Of a stretch of DNA of 64,000 nucleotides, positions 51,395 through 60,867 are shown piece after piece. The stretch lies in NCBI GenBank assembly GCA_963724705.1, contig CAVRVS010000003.1, positions 253,432-317,431 of the forward strand, given 5' to 3'. Source of the DNA: DASQPR01 sp963724705 (GTDB lineage: Bacteria; Actinomycetota; Actinomycetes; Mycobacteriales; Micromonosporaceae). How positions within the stretch are numbered: the stretch's first letter is position 1; every line of letters starts with the position of its first letter. The notes under the pieces were generated by a model. That model was not told where the DNA came from. It made no database searches and was given only the letters and a program-made list of their open reading frames with translations. The translations under genes and the position numbers were made by a program.

Positions 51395-51445
51395 TGTACG
51401 GAACTTCGGCGCTCCAGGCGGCGCTGACCACCCAACGCCCGGACA
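51395..51445. repeat. 51-bp palindromic element, copy B
   Basis: Identical to copy A for the first 22 bases (TGTACGGAACTTCGGCGCTC and on), with arms TGTACGG/CCGGACA (one mismatch). Length is again exactly 51. Confidence 0.75.
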
Positions 51446-51552
51446 ACCACGTGCGCCACCCGGCATGGCGCCCGCCCGCCAGTGCTCTGGACCTGTCGCC
51501 AGATCACGTTCACACCGGGTGCGCCGACCATCGGTCCAGGCGCCTAGGAAAT

Positions 51553-52311
51553 CTAGTCGAGGAGTGACCCGAGTCCGATTGTCAGGCCAGGTCGGTCGAT
51601 GATCGCGCGCACGGCCATCAGGACGCCTGGCATGAACGACGCCCGCTCGTACGAGTCGTGGCGGATCGTGAGCGTTTCCCCGGCCGTACCGAACAAGATT
51701 TCCTGATGCGCGACGAGCCCGGTGGCCCGGACGGAGTGAATGTGCACGCCGTCGATTTCGGCGCCGCGGGCGCCGACCGCTTCGTCCTTGGTGGCGTCGG
51801 GCATGCTGCCCATCGACGCCGCGGCGCGCGCTTCGGCGATGATCGCCGCCGTTCGCATCGCGGTGCCGCTCGGCGCGTCGACCTTGTTCGGATGGTGCAT
51901 TTCGATGATCTCGGTCGACTCGAAGAACCGGGCCGCACGGGCGGCGAACTCCATCATGAGCACAGCGCCGATCGCGAAGTTCGGCGCGATCATGACGCCG
52001 ACCTCGGGCTTGAGTGCGAGCCAGCCTCGGATCCGATCGAGCCGGCTGTCGGTGAAGCCGCTGGTGCCGACGACCATGTTGATCCCCTGGTCGACGGCCC
52101 AGTGGACGTGATCCATCACGACATCGGGATTGGTGAAGTCGACGAGCACCTGGGCGCCGGCGTCCGACGCGTTGAACAGCCAGTCACCCTGGTCGACCAT
52201 GGCCACGAGTTCCATGTCATCGGTCGCCTGCACGGCCCGGCACACCTCGATGCCCATGCGGCCTCGCGCGCCCAGCACGCCGACCCGGATCGGTTCGCGT
52301 TCGTCAGTCAC
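51553..52311 (-). CDS. dapB: 4-hydroxy-tetrahydrodipicolinate reductase
   Basis: Reduces the DapA product in lysine/diaminopimelate synthesis; 252 residues. The dinucleotide-binding loop is GVLGARGRMG at the N-terminus. The substrate motif HHPNKVDAPSGTA contains the catalytic histidine and lysine. VDFTNPDVVMDH and GTSGFTDSRLD are also conserved. Length is normal and the frame is intact. It precedes, on the same strand as, none of the dap genes directly; dapA is about 8 kb away. Confidence 0.96.
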   Translation of the reverse strand: MTDEREPIRVGVLGARGRMGIEVCRAVQATDDMELVAMVDQGDWLFNASDAGAQVLVDFTNPDVVMDHVHWAVDQGINMVVGTSGFTDSRLDRIRGWLALKPEVGVMIAPNFAIGAVLMMEFAARAARFFESTEIIEMHHPNKVDAPSGTAMRTAAIIAEARAAASMGSMPDATKDEAVGARGAEIDGVHIHSVRATGLVAHQEILFGTAGETLTIRHDSYERASFMPGVLMAVRAIIDRPGLTIGLGSLLD

Positions 52312-52439
52312 GCGATCAACCTAGCTCATCGGCCCGCCGCGAGCCGTGGAAGCTGAGCCCGTGGGGCGCGGACGTCGGCACGTTAGCCAAACCGGGCCGC
52401 AACCACCGGGTCACGACTCAAGAGCCACTCCGCTGCGGA

Positions 52440-53834
52440 TCAGTCGGTCAGCAGGTGGTCGAAGTCCTGCTCGCCGAACGGGCCGACGAGCGCCAGTGAC
52501 ATCGGTCGAGCCAACAGCTCGGCGGCAACGTCCCGGACGTCGTCCACAGTGACCGCGTCGACCCGGGCCAACAGGTCGTCCACCGTCATCAGGTCGTTGT
52601 AGAGCAGCTCACTCTTGCCGAGGCGGCTCATCCGCGATCCGGTGTCCTCCAGGCCGAGCACGAGCGAGCCCTTCATCATGCCCTTGCCACGGACGACTTC
52701 CGCCTCGGTGAGCCCGTCGGCGGCCACCCGCACCAGCTCGGCCCGGATCAGCGAAAGCACCTCGTCGACCTTGCCCGGCGCGCAGCCGGCGTACACCGCG
52801 AAGATGCCGGCGTCGGCGTACTGCGATGTGTACGAATAGACCGAGTACGCGAGACCGCGCTTCTCCCGGATCTCCTGGAACAGCCGGCTCGACATGCCAC
52901 CGCCGAGACAGTTGTTCAGCACGCCGACGGCAAACCGCCGCTCGTCGAGGCGGGTGAGGCCGGGGCAGCCGAGCACCAGGTGTGCCTGCTCGGTGTCCTT
53001 GTCGCGAACGATGACGGACGGCTCGCGTACGGGTGCTGGTGGTTCGGTGGGCCGGTACGCGGAGGGTTCGGCGGTCGCACCGGCGACGCCGGACCGCGCG
53101 AACGACTCGGTCACCATCGCGACGACGCTGTCGTGGTCGAGGTTCCCGGACACCGAGACGACCATGTTCGCCGGGACGTACCGCGTCCGGTAGAAGTCGA
53201 CGATCTGGTCGCGCGTCATCGGCGTGATCGTCTCCTCGGTGCCGGAGATCAGCCGGCCGAGCGGCGTGCCGGGACCGTAGATGACTTCCGCGATCAGGTC
53301 GTGCACTTCGTCGCTGGGCTCGTCGTCGTGCATCGCGATCTCTTCGAGGATCACGCCGCGTTCCGTCTCGACATCGGCGTCGGCGAGGATCGAGTCCACC
53401 ACCAGGTCGCACATCACGTCGACGGCCATGCTCGCGTCCTCGTCCAGCACACGGGCGTAGTAGCACGTGTATTCCTTCGTGGTGAACGCATTCGTCTCAC
53501 CGCCGACGGCTTCGATGCCGGCCGAGATGTCCATGGCGCTGCGTCGGTTCGTACCCTTGAACAGAAGGTGTTCCAGGAAATGTGAGACGCCGGCGCGACC
53601 GGGCTCTTCGTCTCGTGAGCCGACGCCGACCCAGACGCCGAACGACACGCTCCGCATCGCCGGGATCGCTTCGGTGACGATGCGTAGGCCGTTCGGCAGG
53701 ACCGTGCGGCGCACCGTACCGCCCAACGGGTTGAACGCGATGGTTTCCGCGGGCGGGATCGAAGCTGCCGGGATCGAAGGCGGGATCGACGCCGGCGGGA
53801 TCGACGCGGGCGAGTTCGGTGTTTCGGCGTCCAT
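52440..53834 (-). CDS. M16-family zinc peptidase (processing-peptidase type)
   Basis: A 464-residue insulinase-family protease. The inverted zinc motif HFLEH lies in GVSHFLEHLLFKGT, with the third ligand glutamate in ETERGVILEEIAMHDDE. The C-terminal M16 domain contains RDKDTEQAHLVLGCPGL and EIREKRGLAYSVYSY. A low-complexity N-terminus (repeats of S/A-IPP) of about 30 residues is unusual. It lies downstream of pnp, the standard actinobacterial place. Natural substrates are unknown. Confidence 0.93.
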   Translation of the reverse strand: MDAETPNSPASIPPASIPPSIPAASIPPAETIAFNPLGGTVRRTVLPNGLRIVTEAIPAMRSVSFGVWVGVGSRDEEPGRAGVSHFLEHLLFKGTNRRSAMDISAGIEAVGGETNAFTTKEYTCYYARVLDEDASMAVDVMCDLVVDSILADADVETERGVILEEIAMHDDEPSDEVHDLIAEVIYGPGTPLGRLISGTEETITPMTRDQIVDFYRTRYVPANMVVSVSGNLDHDSVVAMVTESFARSGVAGATAEPSAYRPTEPPAPVREPSVIVRDKDTEQAHLVLGCPGLTRLDERRFAVGVLNNCLGGGMSSRLFQEIREKRGLAYSVYSYTSQYADAGIFAVYAGCAPGKVDEVLSLIRAELVRVAADGLTEAEVVRGKGMMKGSLVLGLEDTGSRMSRLGKSELLYNDLMTVDDLLARVDAVTVDDVRDVAAELLARPMSLALVGPFGEQDFDHLLTD

Positions 53835-53873
53835 GGATCAGCCTTCGCAAGGGTCCAGCTAGAGGGGTGGATA

Positions 53874-53909
53874 CCCGTGAGGGCGTAGGCATGCCTACGC
53901 CCTCACGGG
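53874..53909. terminator. 36-bp perfect palindrome after pnp
   Basis: CCCGTGAGGGCGTAGGCA followed by its exact reverse complement, between the pnp stop (53941) and the M16 start (53834). No T-run follows, which fits the T-less terminators of high-GC actinomycetes. Confidence 0.8.
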
Positions 53910-53940
53910 GTTGCGCTCATCGTCCGTACGGACGACCTGG

Positions 53941-56313
53941 TCAGCGCTGGCGACGCCGCCGGCGGCGCGCTTCGTCGCTCTCACCGGCCGGGCCATCGCC
54001 CGAGGGCGCCCGGTCGTCACCACGGGACGGGCCACGGTCACCGTGGTCACGCTCGCCGCGGTCACGCGGACCACGGTCCCCGCCGCGGTCCCGGTTGCCC
54101 GGTCCAGAGCCACCGGCCGGGGCGATGACCTCGCCGTCCGAGCCGACCTTGTCCAGGTAGACCTTGCCGCGCGCGTCGATCTCGGCGATCTGCACCTCGA
54201 CCTTGTCGCCGACGTTCAGGTAGTCCTCGACCCGCTCGACGCGCTTCGTCCCGTCGCCCACCTTGGAGATGTGCAGCAGGCCGTCGCGGCCGGGCAGCAG
54301 CGAGACGAACGCGCCGAACGCGGCCGTCTTGACCACCGTGCCGAGGAAACGGTCGCCGACCTTCGGCATCGTCGGGTTCGCGATCGCGTTGATCCGCTCG
54401 ACCGCGGCGGCGGCCGCCGGGCCGTTCGTGGCGCCGACGTAGATCGTGCCGTCGTCCTCGATCGAGATCTCGGCGCCGGTCTCGTCCTGGATCGCGTTGA
54501 TCATCTGCCCCTTCGGGCCGATCACCATGCCGATCTTGTCGACCGGGATCTTCACCGTGGTCACGCGCGGCGCGTAGTCGCTCATGTCACCGGTGACGCC
54601 GATCGCCGAGAGCATCACGCCGAGGATCGTCGCCCGCGCGTCGTGGGCCTGAGCCAGCGCGGCTGCGAGCACGTCGGACGGGATGCCGTCGAGCTTCGTG
54701 TCCAGCTGGAGCGCGGTCACGAACTCCGACGTACCGGCGACCTTGAAGTCCATGTCGCCGAACGCGTCCTCCGCCCCGAGGATGTCGGTCAGCGTCACGA
54801 ACGAGATCTTGCCGTCGACCTCATCGGAGATCAGGCCCATGGCGATGCCGGCGACCGGAGCCTTCAGCGGGACACCGGCGTACATCAGCGACATCGTGCT
54901 GGCGCAGACCGAACCCATCGACGTGGAGCCGTTGGAGCCGAGGGCCTCGGACACCTGACGGATCGCGTACGGGAACTCGGTGCGCGACGGGAGCACCGGG
55001 ATCAGGGCACGCTCGGCGAGTGCGCCGTGACCGATCTCGCGCCGCTTCGGCGAGCCGACCCGGCCGGTCTCACCGGTCGAGTACGGCGGGAAGTTGTAGT
55101 TGTGCATGTAGCGCTTGGTCTTCTCCGGCGACAGCGTGTCCAGCGCCTGCTCCATGCGCAGCATGTTCAGCGTGGTGACGCCCAGGATCTGCGTCTCGCC
55201 GCGCTCGAAGAGCGCACTGCCGTGTACGCGCGGCAGGATGCCGACCTCGGCGGTCAGCGGGCGGATGTCGCGCGGGCCACGTCCGTCGATGCGCACCTGG
55301 TCGCGGAGGACGCGGGCGCGCACCTCCTTCTTGGTGACCGAGCGGAACGCCGCGCTGATCTCCTTCTCGCGGCCCTCGAACTGGCCGTCGAGACGCTCGT
55401 GAGCCGCGTCCTTGAGCCGATCGAGCTCGCTCTCCCGCTCCTGCTTCGCGGCGATCTTCAGCGCATCGGCAAGCTCGCCGCGCACCGACGCATCGACGGC
55501 CGAATACACGTCGTCCTGGTAGTCCAGGAAGACCGGGAACTCGCCGGTCGGCTTGGCCGCGCTGTCGGCCAGCACCTGCTGGGCCCGGCACAGCTCGCGG
55601 ATGGCCGGCTTCGCGGCCTCGAGACCGCTCGCTACGACCTCCTCGGTCGGCGCGGGTGCACCACCGGCGATGAGGTTGATCGTGTGCTCGGTGGCCTCCG
55701 CCTCGACCATCATGATCGCGACGTCGCCGTCGGGCAGGGCCCGGCCGGCCACGACCATGTCGAACGTGGCCCGGGTCAGCTCGTCGTGGGTCGGGAAGGC
55801 GACCCACTGGCCGTCGATGTGCGCGACGCGCGTGGCGCCGACCGGGCCGGAGAACGGCAGGCCGGCGAGCTTCGTCGACATCGACGCGGCGTTGATGGCC
55901 ACGACGTCGTACGGGTGGGACGGGTCCAGGGCGAGCACCGTACCGACGATCTGGATCTCGTTGCGCAGGCCCTTGGCGAAGCTCGGGCGCAGCGGACGGT
56001 CGATCAGGCGGCAGGTGAGGATCGCATCCTCGCTCGGCCGGCCTTCACGGCGGAAGAACGAGCCGGGAATGCGCCCGGCCGCGTACATCCGCTCCTCGAT
56101 GTCGACGGTGAGCGGGAAGAAGTCGAGGTTGTCCTTCGGGTGCTTGCTCACCGTGGTCGCGGACAATACGACGGTGTCGCCGAGCTGCGCGAGTGCGGAG
56201 CCGGCGGCCTGACGGGCCAGGCGGCCCGTGGAGAAGGTGATCTCACGGGTGCCGAATGACCCGTTGTCAATGATCGCCTTGCTGATTTCGGTGCCGAGAG
56301 TGTGCTCGGACAT
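53941..56313 (-). CDS. pnp: Polyribonucleotide nucleotidyltransferase
   Basis: 3'-5' phosphorolytic exoribonuclease and polymerase; 790 residues. Two RNase PH domains are present (IPGSFFRREGRPSEDAILTC and FPPYSTGETGRVGSPKRREI are core motifs), followed by KH (IGMVIGPKGQMINAIQDETG) and S1 (FLGTVVKTAAFGAFVSLLPG) domains. The C-terminus adds about 50 residues rich in R, G and D, including GDRGPRDRGERDHGDRG, likely disordered and RNA-binding. ATG 56313 with AAGGAG upstream is preferred over the longer open frame. It is followed by a 36-bp palindrome. Confidence 0.96.
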   Translation of the reverse strand: MSEHTLGTEISKAIIDNGSFGTREITFSTGRLARQAAGSALAQLGDTVVLSATTVSKHPKDNLDFFPLTVDIEERMYAAGRIPGSFFRREGRPSEDAILTCRLIDRPLRPSFAKGLRNEIQIVGTVLALDPSHPYDVVAINAASMSTKLAGLPFSGPVGATRVAHIDGQWVAFPTHDELTRATFDMVVAGRALPDGDVAIMMVEAEATEHTINLIAGGAPAPTEEVVASGLEAAKPAIRELCRAQQVLADSAAKPTGEFPVFLDYQDDVYSAVDASVRGELADALKIAAKQERESELDRLKDAAHERLDGQFEGREKEISAAFRSVTKKEVRARVLRDQVRIDGRGPRDIRPLTAEVGILPRVHGSALFERGETQILGVTTLNMLRMEQALDTLSPEKTKRYMHNYNFPPYSTGETGRVGSPKRREIGHGALAERALIPVLPSRTEFPYAIRQVSEALGSNGSTSMGSVCASTMSLMYAGVPLKAPVAGIAMGLISDEVDGKISFVTLTDILGAEDAFGDMDFKVAGTSEFVTALQLDTKLDGIPSDVLAAALAQAHDARATILGVMLSAIGVTGDMSDYAPRVTTVKIPVDKIGMVIGPKGQMINAIQDETGAEISIEDDGTIYVGATNGPAAAAAVERINAIANPTMPKVGDRFLGTVVKTAAFGAFVSLLPGRDGLLHISKVGDGTKRVERVEDYLNVGDKVEVQIAEIDARGKVYLDKVGSDGEVIAPAGGSGPGNRDRGGDRGPRDRGERDHGDRGPSRGDDRAPSGDGPAGESDEARRRRRRQR

Positions 56314-56638
56314 GTGTAGTTTGTGCTCCTTGGTCTCCTCGACCCGGTCATCGTGACTCGGGCCGGCGGGCGACGACGCAGCCGGCGGGATTCTGTCGAG
56401 TGGGCCGGTCTTCGATCGAAGCCCGCGGGAGTCACTGCCCAAAAGGGCGTGTCCCGAAGACCACTACCGGAGACCGGTTCACCGAGCGCCTTACCCGGCG
56501 AGGGATGGGTCGTCATCCTGTGCAATTGGATTGGGTGTTGCTGGGTTGGCGTTGATGGACTGTGCGGTTATGAGTCGGGGGAGCGACCGGGCAGCCGCGC
56601 CGTCTCGCGGCGCGATGCTGGTCACTCCCCCGCTTGGT
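56314..56638. other. Gap between rpsO and pnp
   Basis: No gene is recognised in these 325 bases. In many bacteria this interval carries a hairpin cut by RNase III that autoregulates pnp; I see only modest inverted repeats and assign nothing. Confidence 0.4.
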
Positions 56639-56908
56639 TCACCTGCGGAGGCCGAGCCGCTCGATCAACGACCGGTAGCGGCTGATGTCGTCCTTCTGCA
56701 GGTAGTTCAGGAGCCGGCGACGGCGACCGACGAGCAGCAGCAGGCCGCGACGACTGTGGTGGTCGTGCTTGTGCGTGCGAAGGTGCTCGGTGAGGTCGGC
56801 GATGCGGCGGGACAGGACCGCAACCTGCACCTCGGGTGACCCGGTGTCGCCCTCGGTGGTTGCGTAGTCCTTCATGATCTGTGTCTTCAGCTCTGCTGCG
56901 AGCGCCAT
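56639..56908 (-). CDS. rpsO: Ribosomal protein S15
   Basis: An 89-residue 30S protein that binds 16S rRNA early in assembly. Typical segments are YATTEGDTGSPEVQVAVLSR, the HDHHSRRGLLLLVGRRRRLL helix and the RYRSLIERLGLRR end. The order ribF-rpsO-pnp is conserved. Confidence 0.97.
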   Translation of the reverse strand: MALAAELKTQIMKDYATTEGDTGSPEVQVAVLSRRIADLTEHLRTHKHDHHSRRGLLLLVGRRRRLLNYLQKDDISRYRSLIERLGLRR

Positions 56909-57128
56909 GATCTCCCTGTTCGGTTATGCGGAGTGGGTTCGAGGTCCGCGCGGCCGCGGCGTCGTGCAGGCACGCGGAACCTGCCGGTTACCCGGCGTCG
57001 ATGTCAAGGCTACCAGTCGGTGCGCCGATCCCACGAAACGACACCGTCGAGCGTGCTCACCGCCGTCCGGTTTCGGCCTCTTTGACCGCTTACTGCCGGG
57101 TACGGTGGTCGGCCCGGCCCGGCATATC

Positions 57129-58055
57129 TCAACGCGAGAGCACGGCCCGGGTCTCGGTGACGTCCTTCGCGATCTGCTCGACAAGTTTCACCGGACCTTC
57201 GTAACGGCGCTGCTCCCGCAGGTGCGCGACGAAGTCGAGACTGACCCGCTCGCCGTAGAGGTCCCCGTCGAAGTCGAGCAGGTAGGCCTCGACACGATGC
57301 TCGCGTCCGGCGAACGTCGGATTCGTGCCGATCGACACGGCGGCGCTGTAGGTCTTGTCCCGTACGTGCAGCCAGGCGGCGTACACACCGTCGGCGGGGA
57401 TCGCCGCGTACCGCGTGCACATCAGGTTCGCCGTCGGGAACCCCAGCTCCCGGCCACGTTGGTCGCCGCGGACGACGACGCCCTCGATCCGATGCGGCCG
57501 ACCGAGCGCGGCCGCGGCCGCCGCGACGTCGCCGGCGTCCACGCACGAGCGGATGTACGTCGAGGAGAACACCGTCCCGTTGTCGGTCACGAGCTCGGCG
57601 TCCTCGACCCCGAACCCGAACGTACGGCCGAGCCGGGTCAGCAGCTCCACATCGCCGGCGGCGCGATGGCCGAACCGGAAGTTGTCGCCGACCACCACGA
57701 CCGAGGCGTGTAGGTGCTCGACAAGGACATCGTGAACGAACTGCTCGGGCGAGAGCTGCGAGAACGTCTGCGTGAACGGGACGACGCAGAGGACGTCGAC
57801 GCCGAGCGCCTCGATCAGCTCGGCCTTGCGGTGCGGCTCGGTCAGGACGGCCGGATGGGCACCGGGCCGTACGACTTCGGCCGGGTGCGGGTCGAACGTG
57901 ACGACCACCGACGACAGGCCAAGTTGTTCGGCCCGCTCGACGGTGTAGCCGATGATCTGCTGGTGCCCACGGTGTACGCCGTCGAATACGCCGATGGTGA
58001 CGACCGATCGGCCCCAGCCGCCCGGTGCCGCCTCATAACCCCGCCAGCGCTGCAC
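57129..58055 (-). CDS. ribF: Bifunctional riboflavin kinase / FAD synthetase
   Basis: Makes FMN and FAD from riboflavin; 308 residues. The N-terminal FAD synthetase domain has the nucleotidyltransferase motif GVFDGVHRGHQQIIG near residue 22 and VVGDNFRFGHRAAGDVE. The C-terminal kinase domain has the PTAN-type motif GFPTANL and the acidic EAYLLDFDGDLYGERV segment. It begins 125 bases after truB with a 51-bp repeat in that gap. Confidence 0.95.
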   Translation of the reverse strand: MQRWRGYEAAPGGWGRSVVTIGVFDGVHRGHQQIIGYTVERAEQLGLSSVVVTFDPHPAEVVRPGAHPAVLTEPHRKAELIEALGVDVLCVVPFTQTFSQLSPEQFVHDVLVEHLHASVVVVGDNFRFGHRAAGDVELLTRLGRTFGFGVEDAELVTDNGTVFSSTYIRSCVDAGDVAAAAAALGRPHRIEGVVVRGDQRGRELGFPTANLMCTRYAAIPADGVYAAWLHVRDKTYSAAVSIGTNPTFAGREHRVEAYLLDFDGDLYGERVSLDFVAHLREQRRYEGPVKLVEQIAKDVTETRAVLSR

Positions 58056-58088
58056 GTGTCATCCCTCCGATGTCCGCCCACCGGCAAA

Positions 58089-58139
58089 TGTACGGAACAC
58101 GGGTCGCGTCCGGCCGCTGAGGTGCCCAACTTCCGTACA
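58089..58139. repeat. 51-bp palindromic element, copy C
   Basis: Begins TGTACGGAAC and ends GCCCAACTTCCGTACA, with perfect arms TGTACGGAA/TTCCGTACA. The length is exactly 51 as in copies A and B; only the ends and the GCCCAAC block are shared. Located 34 bases upstream of ribF. A CAGTTGATCGG direct repeat follows it (58138 and 58151). Confidence 0.75.
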
Positions 58140-58179
58140 GTTGATCGGCACAGTTGATCGGCCGGGCGGGTGCTAAGCG

Positions 58180-59145
58180 TCAGGCCGGGGCGAAGACGAC
58201 CTCGGCGCGGGTCTTGCCGTCGCGCTCGGTCACGATCGCGATCACCGACCCGTCCGGCCCGAACACGGCGTACGGCCCGTCGAGACCGACCGCGACCAGC
58301 GGACCGCCGTGGGACAGAACAACCGCCTCGTCCGGCGTCGCGTCGCGTCGCGCGAAAAACCGGGCGGTCGCCTCGTTCAACGACAGCCCGATCGGTGAGC
58401 CGCCCGCTTCGACCCGATCCGTCAGGGCGTCGAGTGTGACCGACTCGGCGAGCGTGAAGGCGCCGACGGCTGTACGTCGCAGGGCCGTCAGATGGCCGCC
58501 GACACCGAGCGAGGCGCCGAGGTCGCGCGCGATCGCGCGGATGTACGTGCCGGTCGAACAGGCCACGTCGACATCCACGTCGACGACATCAGAAGGGTCG
58601 ACTACGTCGGCGCCATCGACGACGGACCCGCTGACCACACGAAGCCGCCGGATGTCCAGCACGTCGATCGCAGAAATCGTCACCGTACGCGCCGCCAGCT
58701 CGACGGACTCACCGGCGCGCACCTTGGCGTACGCCCGCTGGCCGTTGATTTTGATGGCGCTGACCGCGGACGGCACCTGGCTGACGGTGCCGGTCTGCGC
58801 CGCGAGGCCGGCCCGCACCGCGTCATCGCTGACGCCCGAGACGGATGCCCGCGCGATCACCTCGCCCTCGGCGTCGTCGGTGATCGTCGACGCGCCGAGC
58901 CGGATCGTTGCGCGGTAACGCTTGTCGGCCCCGATGACGTACGTCAGGAGCCGCGTCGCCCGACCGACGCCGATCACGAGTACTCCGGTCGCCATCGGAT
59001 CGAGGGTGCCGCCGTGACCGACCCGGCGCGTGTGGGCCAGCCGCCGCACCCGGGAAACCACGTCGTGCGAGGTCATCCCGCCCGGTTTGTCGATCACGAT
59101 CAGTCCGGCCGGGCCGTCCGCCGACGAATGTTTGGCTGCGCACAC
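58180..59145 (-). CDS. truB: tRNA pseudouridine-55 synthase
   Basis: Forms pseudouridine 55 in the T arm of tRNAs; 321 residues. The catalytic aspartate is in GHGGTLDPMATGVL near residue 47, and VIDKPGGMTSHDVV is the N-terminal signature. Further motifs are KINGQRAYAKVRAGE and CSTGTYIRAIARDLG. A PUA-like C-terminus follows. ribF lies downstream and a MATE gene upstream, the latter an insertion into the common rbfA-truB order. Confidence 0.95.
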   Translation of the reverse strand: MCAAKHSSADGPAGLIVIDKPGGMTSHDVVSRVRRLAHTRRVGHGGTLDPMATGVLVIGVGRATRLLTYVIGADKRYRATIRLGASTITDDAEGEVIARASVSGVSDDAVRAGLAAQTGTVSQVPSAVSAIKINGQRAYAKVRAGESVELAARTVTISAIDVLDIRRLRVVSGSVVDGADVVDPSDVVDVDVDVACSTGTYIRAIARDLGASLGVGGHLTALRRTAVGAFTLAESVTLDALTDRVEAGGSPIGLSLNEATARFFARRDATPDEAVVLSHGGPLVAVGLDGPYAVFGPDGSVIAIVTERDGKTRAEVVFAPA

Positions 59146-59172
59146 GCGGATCAGCTTGTCATTTCATCGGCG

Positions 59173-60570
59173 TCAGGCGCGCGTCGCACCCGGCACGGCC
59201 CACGCTCCGCGCCGGACGCGCACTCCGATCCCGATCAGCCGTACGACGACGAACAGCGTCAGTCCGGCCCAGATGCCGGTCAGGCCCCAGTGCAGTGCGA
59301 GCGAGAGCCAGATCATCGGGCAGAACGCCAGCAGACCGGCGACGAGCGTGAGATTGCGGAGGAATGCGAGGTCACCCGCGCCGATCAACACGCCGTCGAG
59401 CGCGAATACGACGGCCGACAGCGGCATCATCGCGGCGAACCAGGGCCAGATCACCAGCGCTTGGCCGAGTACGTGCGGGTCGCTGGAGAACAGGCGCGGC
59501 AGCACCCGCACGCCGGCACCGATCAGCGCGCCCATCGCCAGGCCGCAGACGAGTCCGACGCGGATGAACTGACGGGCGAGCGACCGTGCCGCTTGCGCGT
59601 CCGACCCGCCCAGTGCGGCGCCGACCAACGATTGGGCGGCGATCGCGATCGCATCCAAGGCCAGCGCGCAGAACAGCCATAACTCCCAGGCGATCTGGTG
59701 CGCACCGAGTGCGGCGGCGCCGAACCGTGATGCCACGGCCGTCATCGACAGAAAGCAGACCTGGAACGCGCCACCGCGGATGAGCAGGTCCCGGCCGCCG
59801 GTCACCTGCGCGCGGAGCAGCGCGCGGTGCGGCGCCAGCGAGACCCGCTCCCGCAGCAGCGCGTGCACGAACAGGACGCCGACGGTCATCTGTGCGGCGA
59901 CGTTTGCGATGGCCGAGCCGGCGAGGCCGATCCCGAATCCGTAGACGAGGATCGGCGACAGCGCGGCCGAGAATAGGTTCGCGCCGAGCACGTAGATAAG
60001 CGGTCGCCGCGTGTCCTGCACGCCACGCATCCAGCCGTTGCCGGCCGTCGCGAGCAACAGTCCGGGCGCGCCGAGCGCCGCGATCCGCAGCCAGGTGATG
60101 GCGCCGTGCGCCACGTCCGGGTTAGAACCTCCGAGGGTACGGACAACCGGACCGGCCGCGAACTGCGCGCCGATGAGGATGATCAGCCCGGCGGCGAGCG
60201 CGAGCCAGGACGCTTGCACGCCTTCCGCGACCGCGCCCGGACGGTCTCCGGCACCGAACCGCCGGGCAGCGCGGCCGGTCGTGCCGTACGCGAGGACGCC
60301 ACCGAGCCACGCGCAGAACGAGATGACGGTGCCGCCGACAGCAAGGCTTGCGAGCGCGGTGCCGCCAAGGTGCCCGACGACCGCCGTATCGACCAGCACG
60401 TAGAGCGGTTCGGCGGCGAGGACGACGAGCGCCGGCAGCGCCAGAGCGGCGATACGCCGGGCATCCGTACGATTCGGAGCCGGCGGCGCGGGATCGGACT
60501 CGAGGATGGCCGAGACTGGTTCGCGCTCGCTGACATCCCCCTCGATATCGCCGCGCACCGGTTCACCCAC
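59173..60570 (-). CDS. MATE-family (DinF-like) efflux protein
   Basis: Multidrug and toxic compound exporter, 465 residues and 12 predicted membrane helices in two similar halves (LAVGGTVISFCAWLGGVLAY early, IAWELWLFCALALDAIAIAA late). DinF-like MATE proteins next to rbfA/truB are frequent in actinomycetes. The N-terminus (about 30 residues) is soluble. A 9-bp tandem array lies about 47 bases upstream of the start and could influence its promoter. Confidence 0.92.
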   Translation of the reverse strand: MGEPVRGDIEGDVSEREPVSAILESDPAPPAPNRTDARRIAALALPALVVLAAEPLYVLVDTAVVGHLGGTALASLAVGGTVISFCAWLGGVLAYGTTGRAARRFGAGDRPGAVAEGVQASWLALAAGLIILIGAQFAAGPVVRTLGGSNPDVAHGAITWLRIAALGAPGLLLATAGNGWMRGVQDTRRPLIYVLGANLFSAALSPILVYGFGIGLAGSAIANVAAQMTVGVLFVHALLRERVSLAPHRALLRAQVTGGRDLLIRGGAFQVCFLSMTAVASRFGAAALGAHQIAWELWLFCALALDAIAIAAQSLVGAALGGSDAQAARSLARQFIRVGLVCGLAMGALIGAGVRVLPRLFSSDPHVLGQALVIWPWFAAMMPLSAVVFALDGVLIGAGDLAFLRNLTLVAGLLAFCPMIWLSLALHWGLTGIWAGLTLFVVVRLIGIGVRVRRGAWAVPGATRA

Positions 60571-60616
60571 GGCCCAGATCTTTGCAGAACCCGCACCGCC
60601 AGCGGCAATCGGTTTC

Positions 60617-60688
60617 GCGGTGGGCGCGGTGGGCGCGGTGGGCGCGGTGGGCGCGGTGGGCGCGGTGAGCGCGGTGAGCGCGGTGAGC
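60617..60688. repeat. Eight-unit 9-bp tandem array
   Basis: Five copies of GCGGTGGGC (60617-60661) and three of GCGGTGAGC (60662-60688), then a degenerate GCGGCGGAC. Located upstream of the MATE gene. Copy number could vary by slippage; any effect on expression is inference. Confidence 0.88.
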
Positions 60689-60867
60689 GCGGCGGACGCC
60701 GCCGATCACACAGATCTGGGCGCCGGGTCTGCCGGAATGATCAGCAGATCGGGCGCCCAGATGTGGACGTACCGTGCCGGCGGTTAGCGAAGCGAACCTG
60801 GGGAGGTTGCCGCCGGATCGTGCTCGTGCCGTCGCGGGCGCACCGATTGGGGCCCGCGGACGAGGTT

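Noticed and set aside
53911..56259. 782-codon open frame on the plus strand across pnp
   Set aside because: Mirror frame of pnp with no recognisable domains.
60698..60784. Minus-strand peptide-like stretch with RYVHIWAPDLLIIPADPAP
   Set aside because: An upstream in-frame TAA leaves no usable start codon; possibly a remnant, not a supportable gene.
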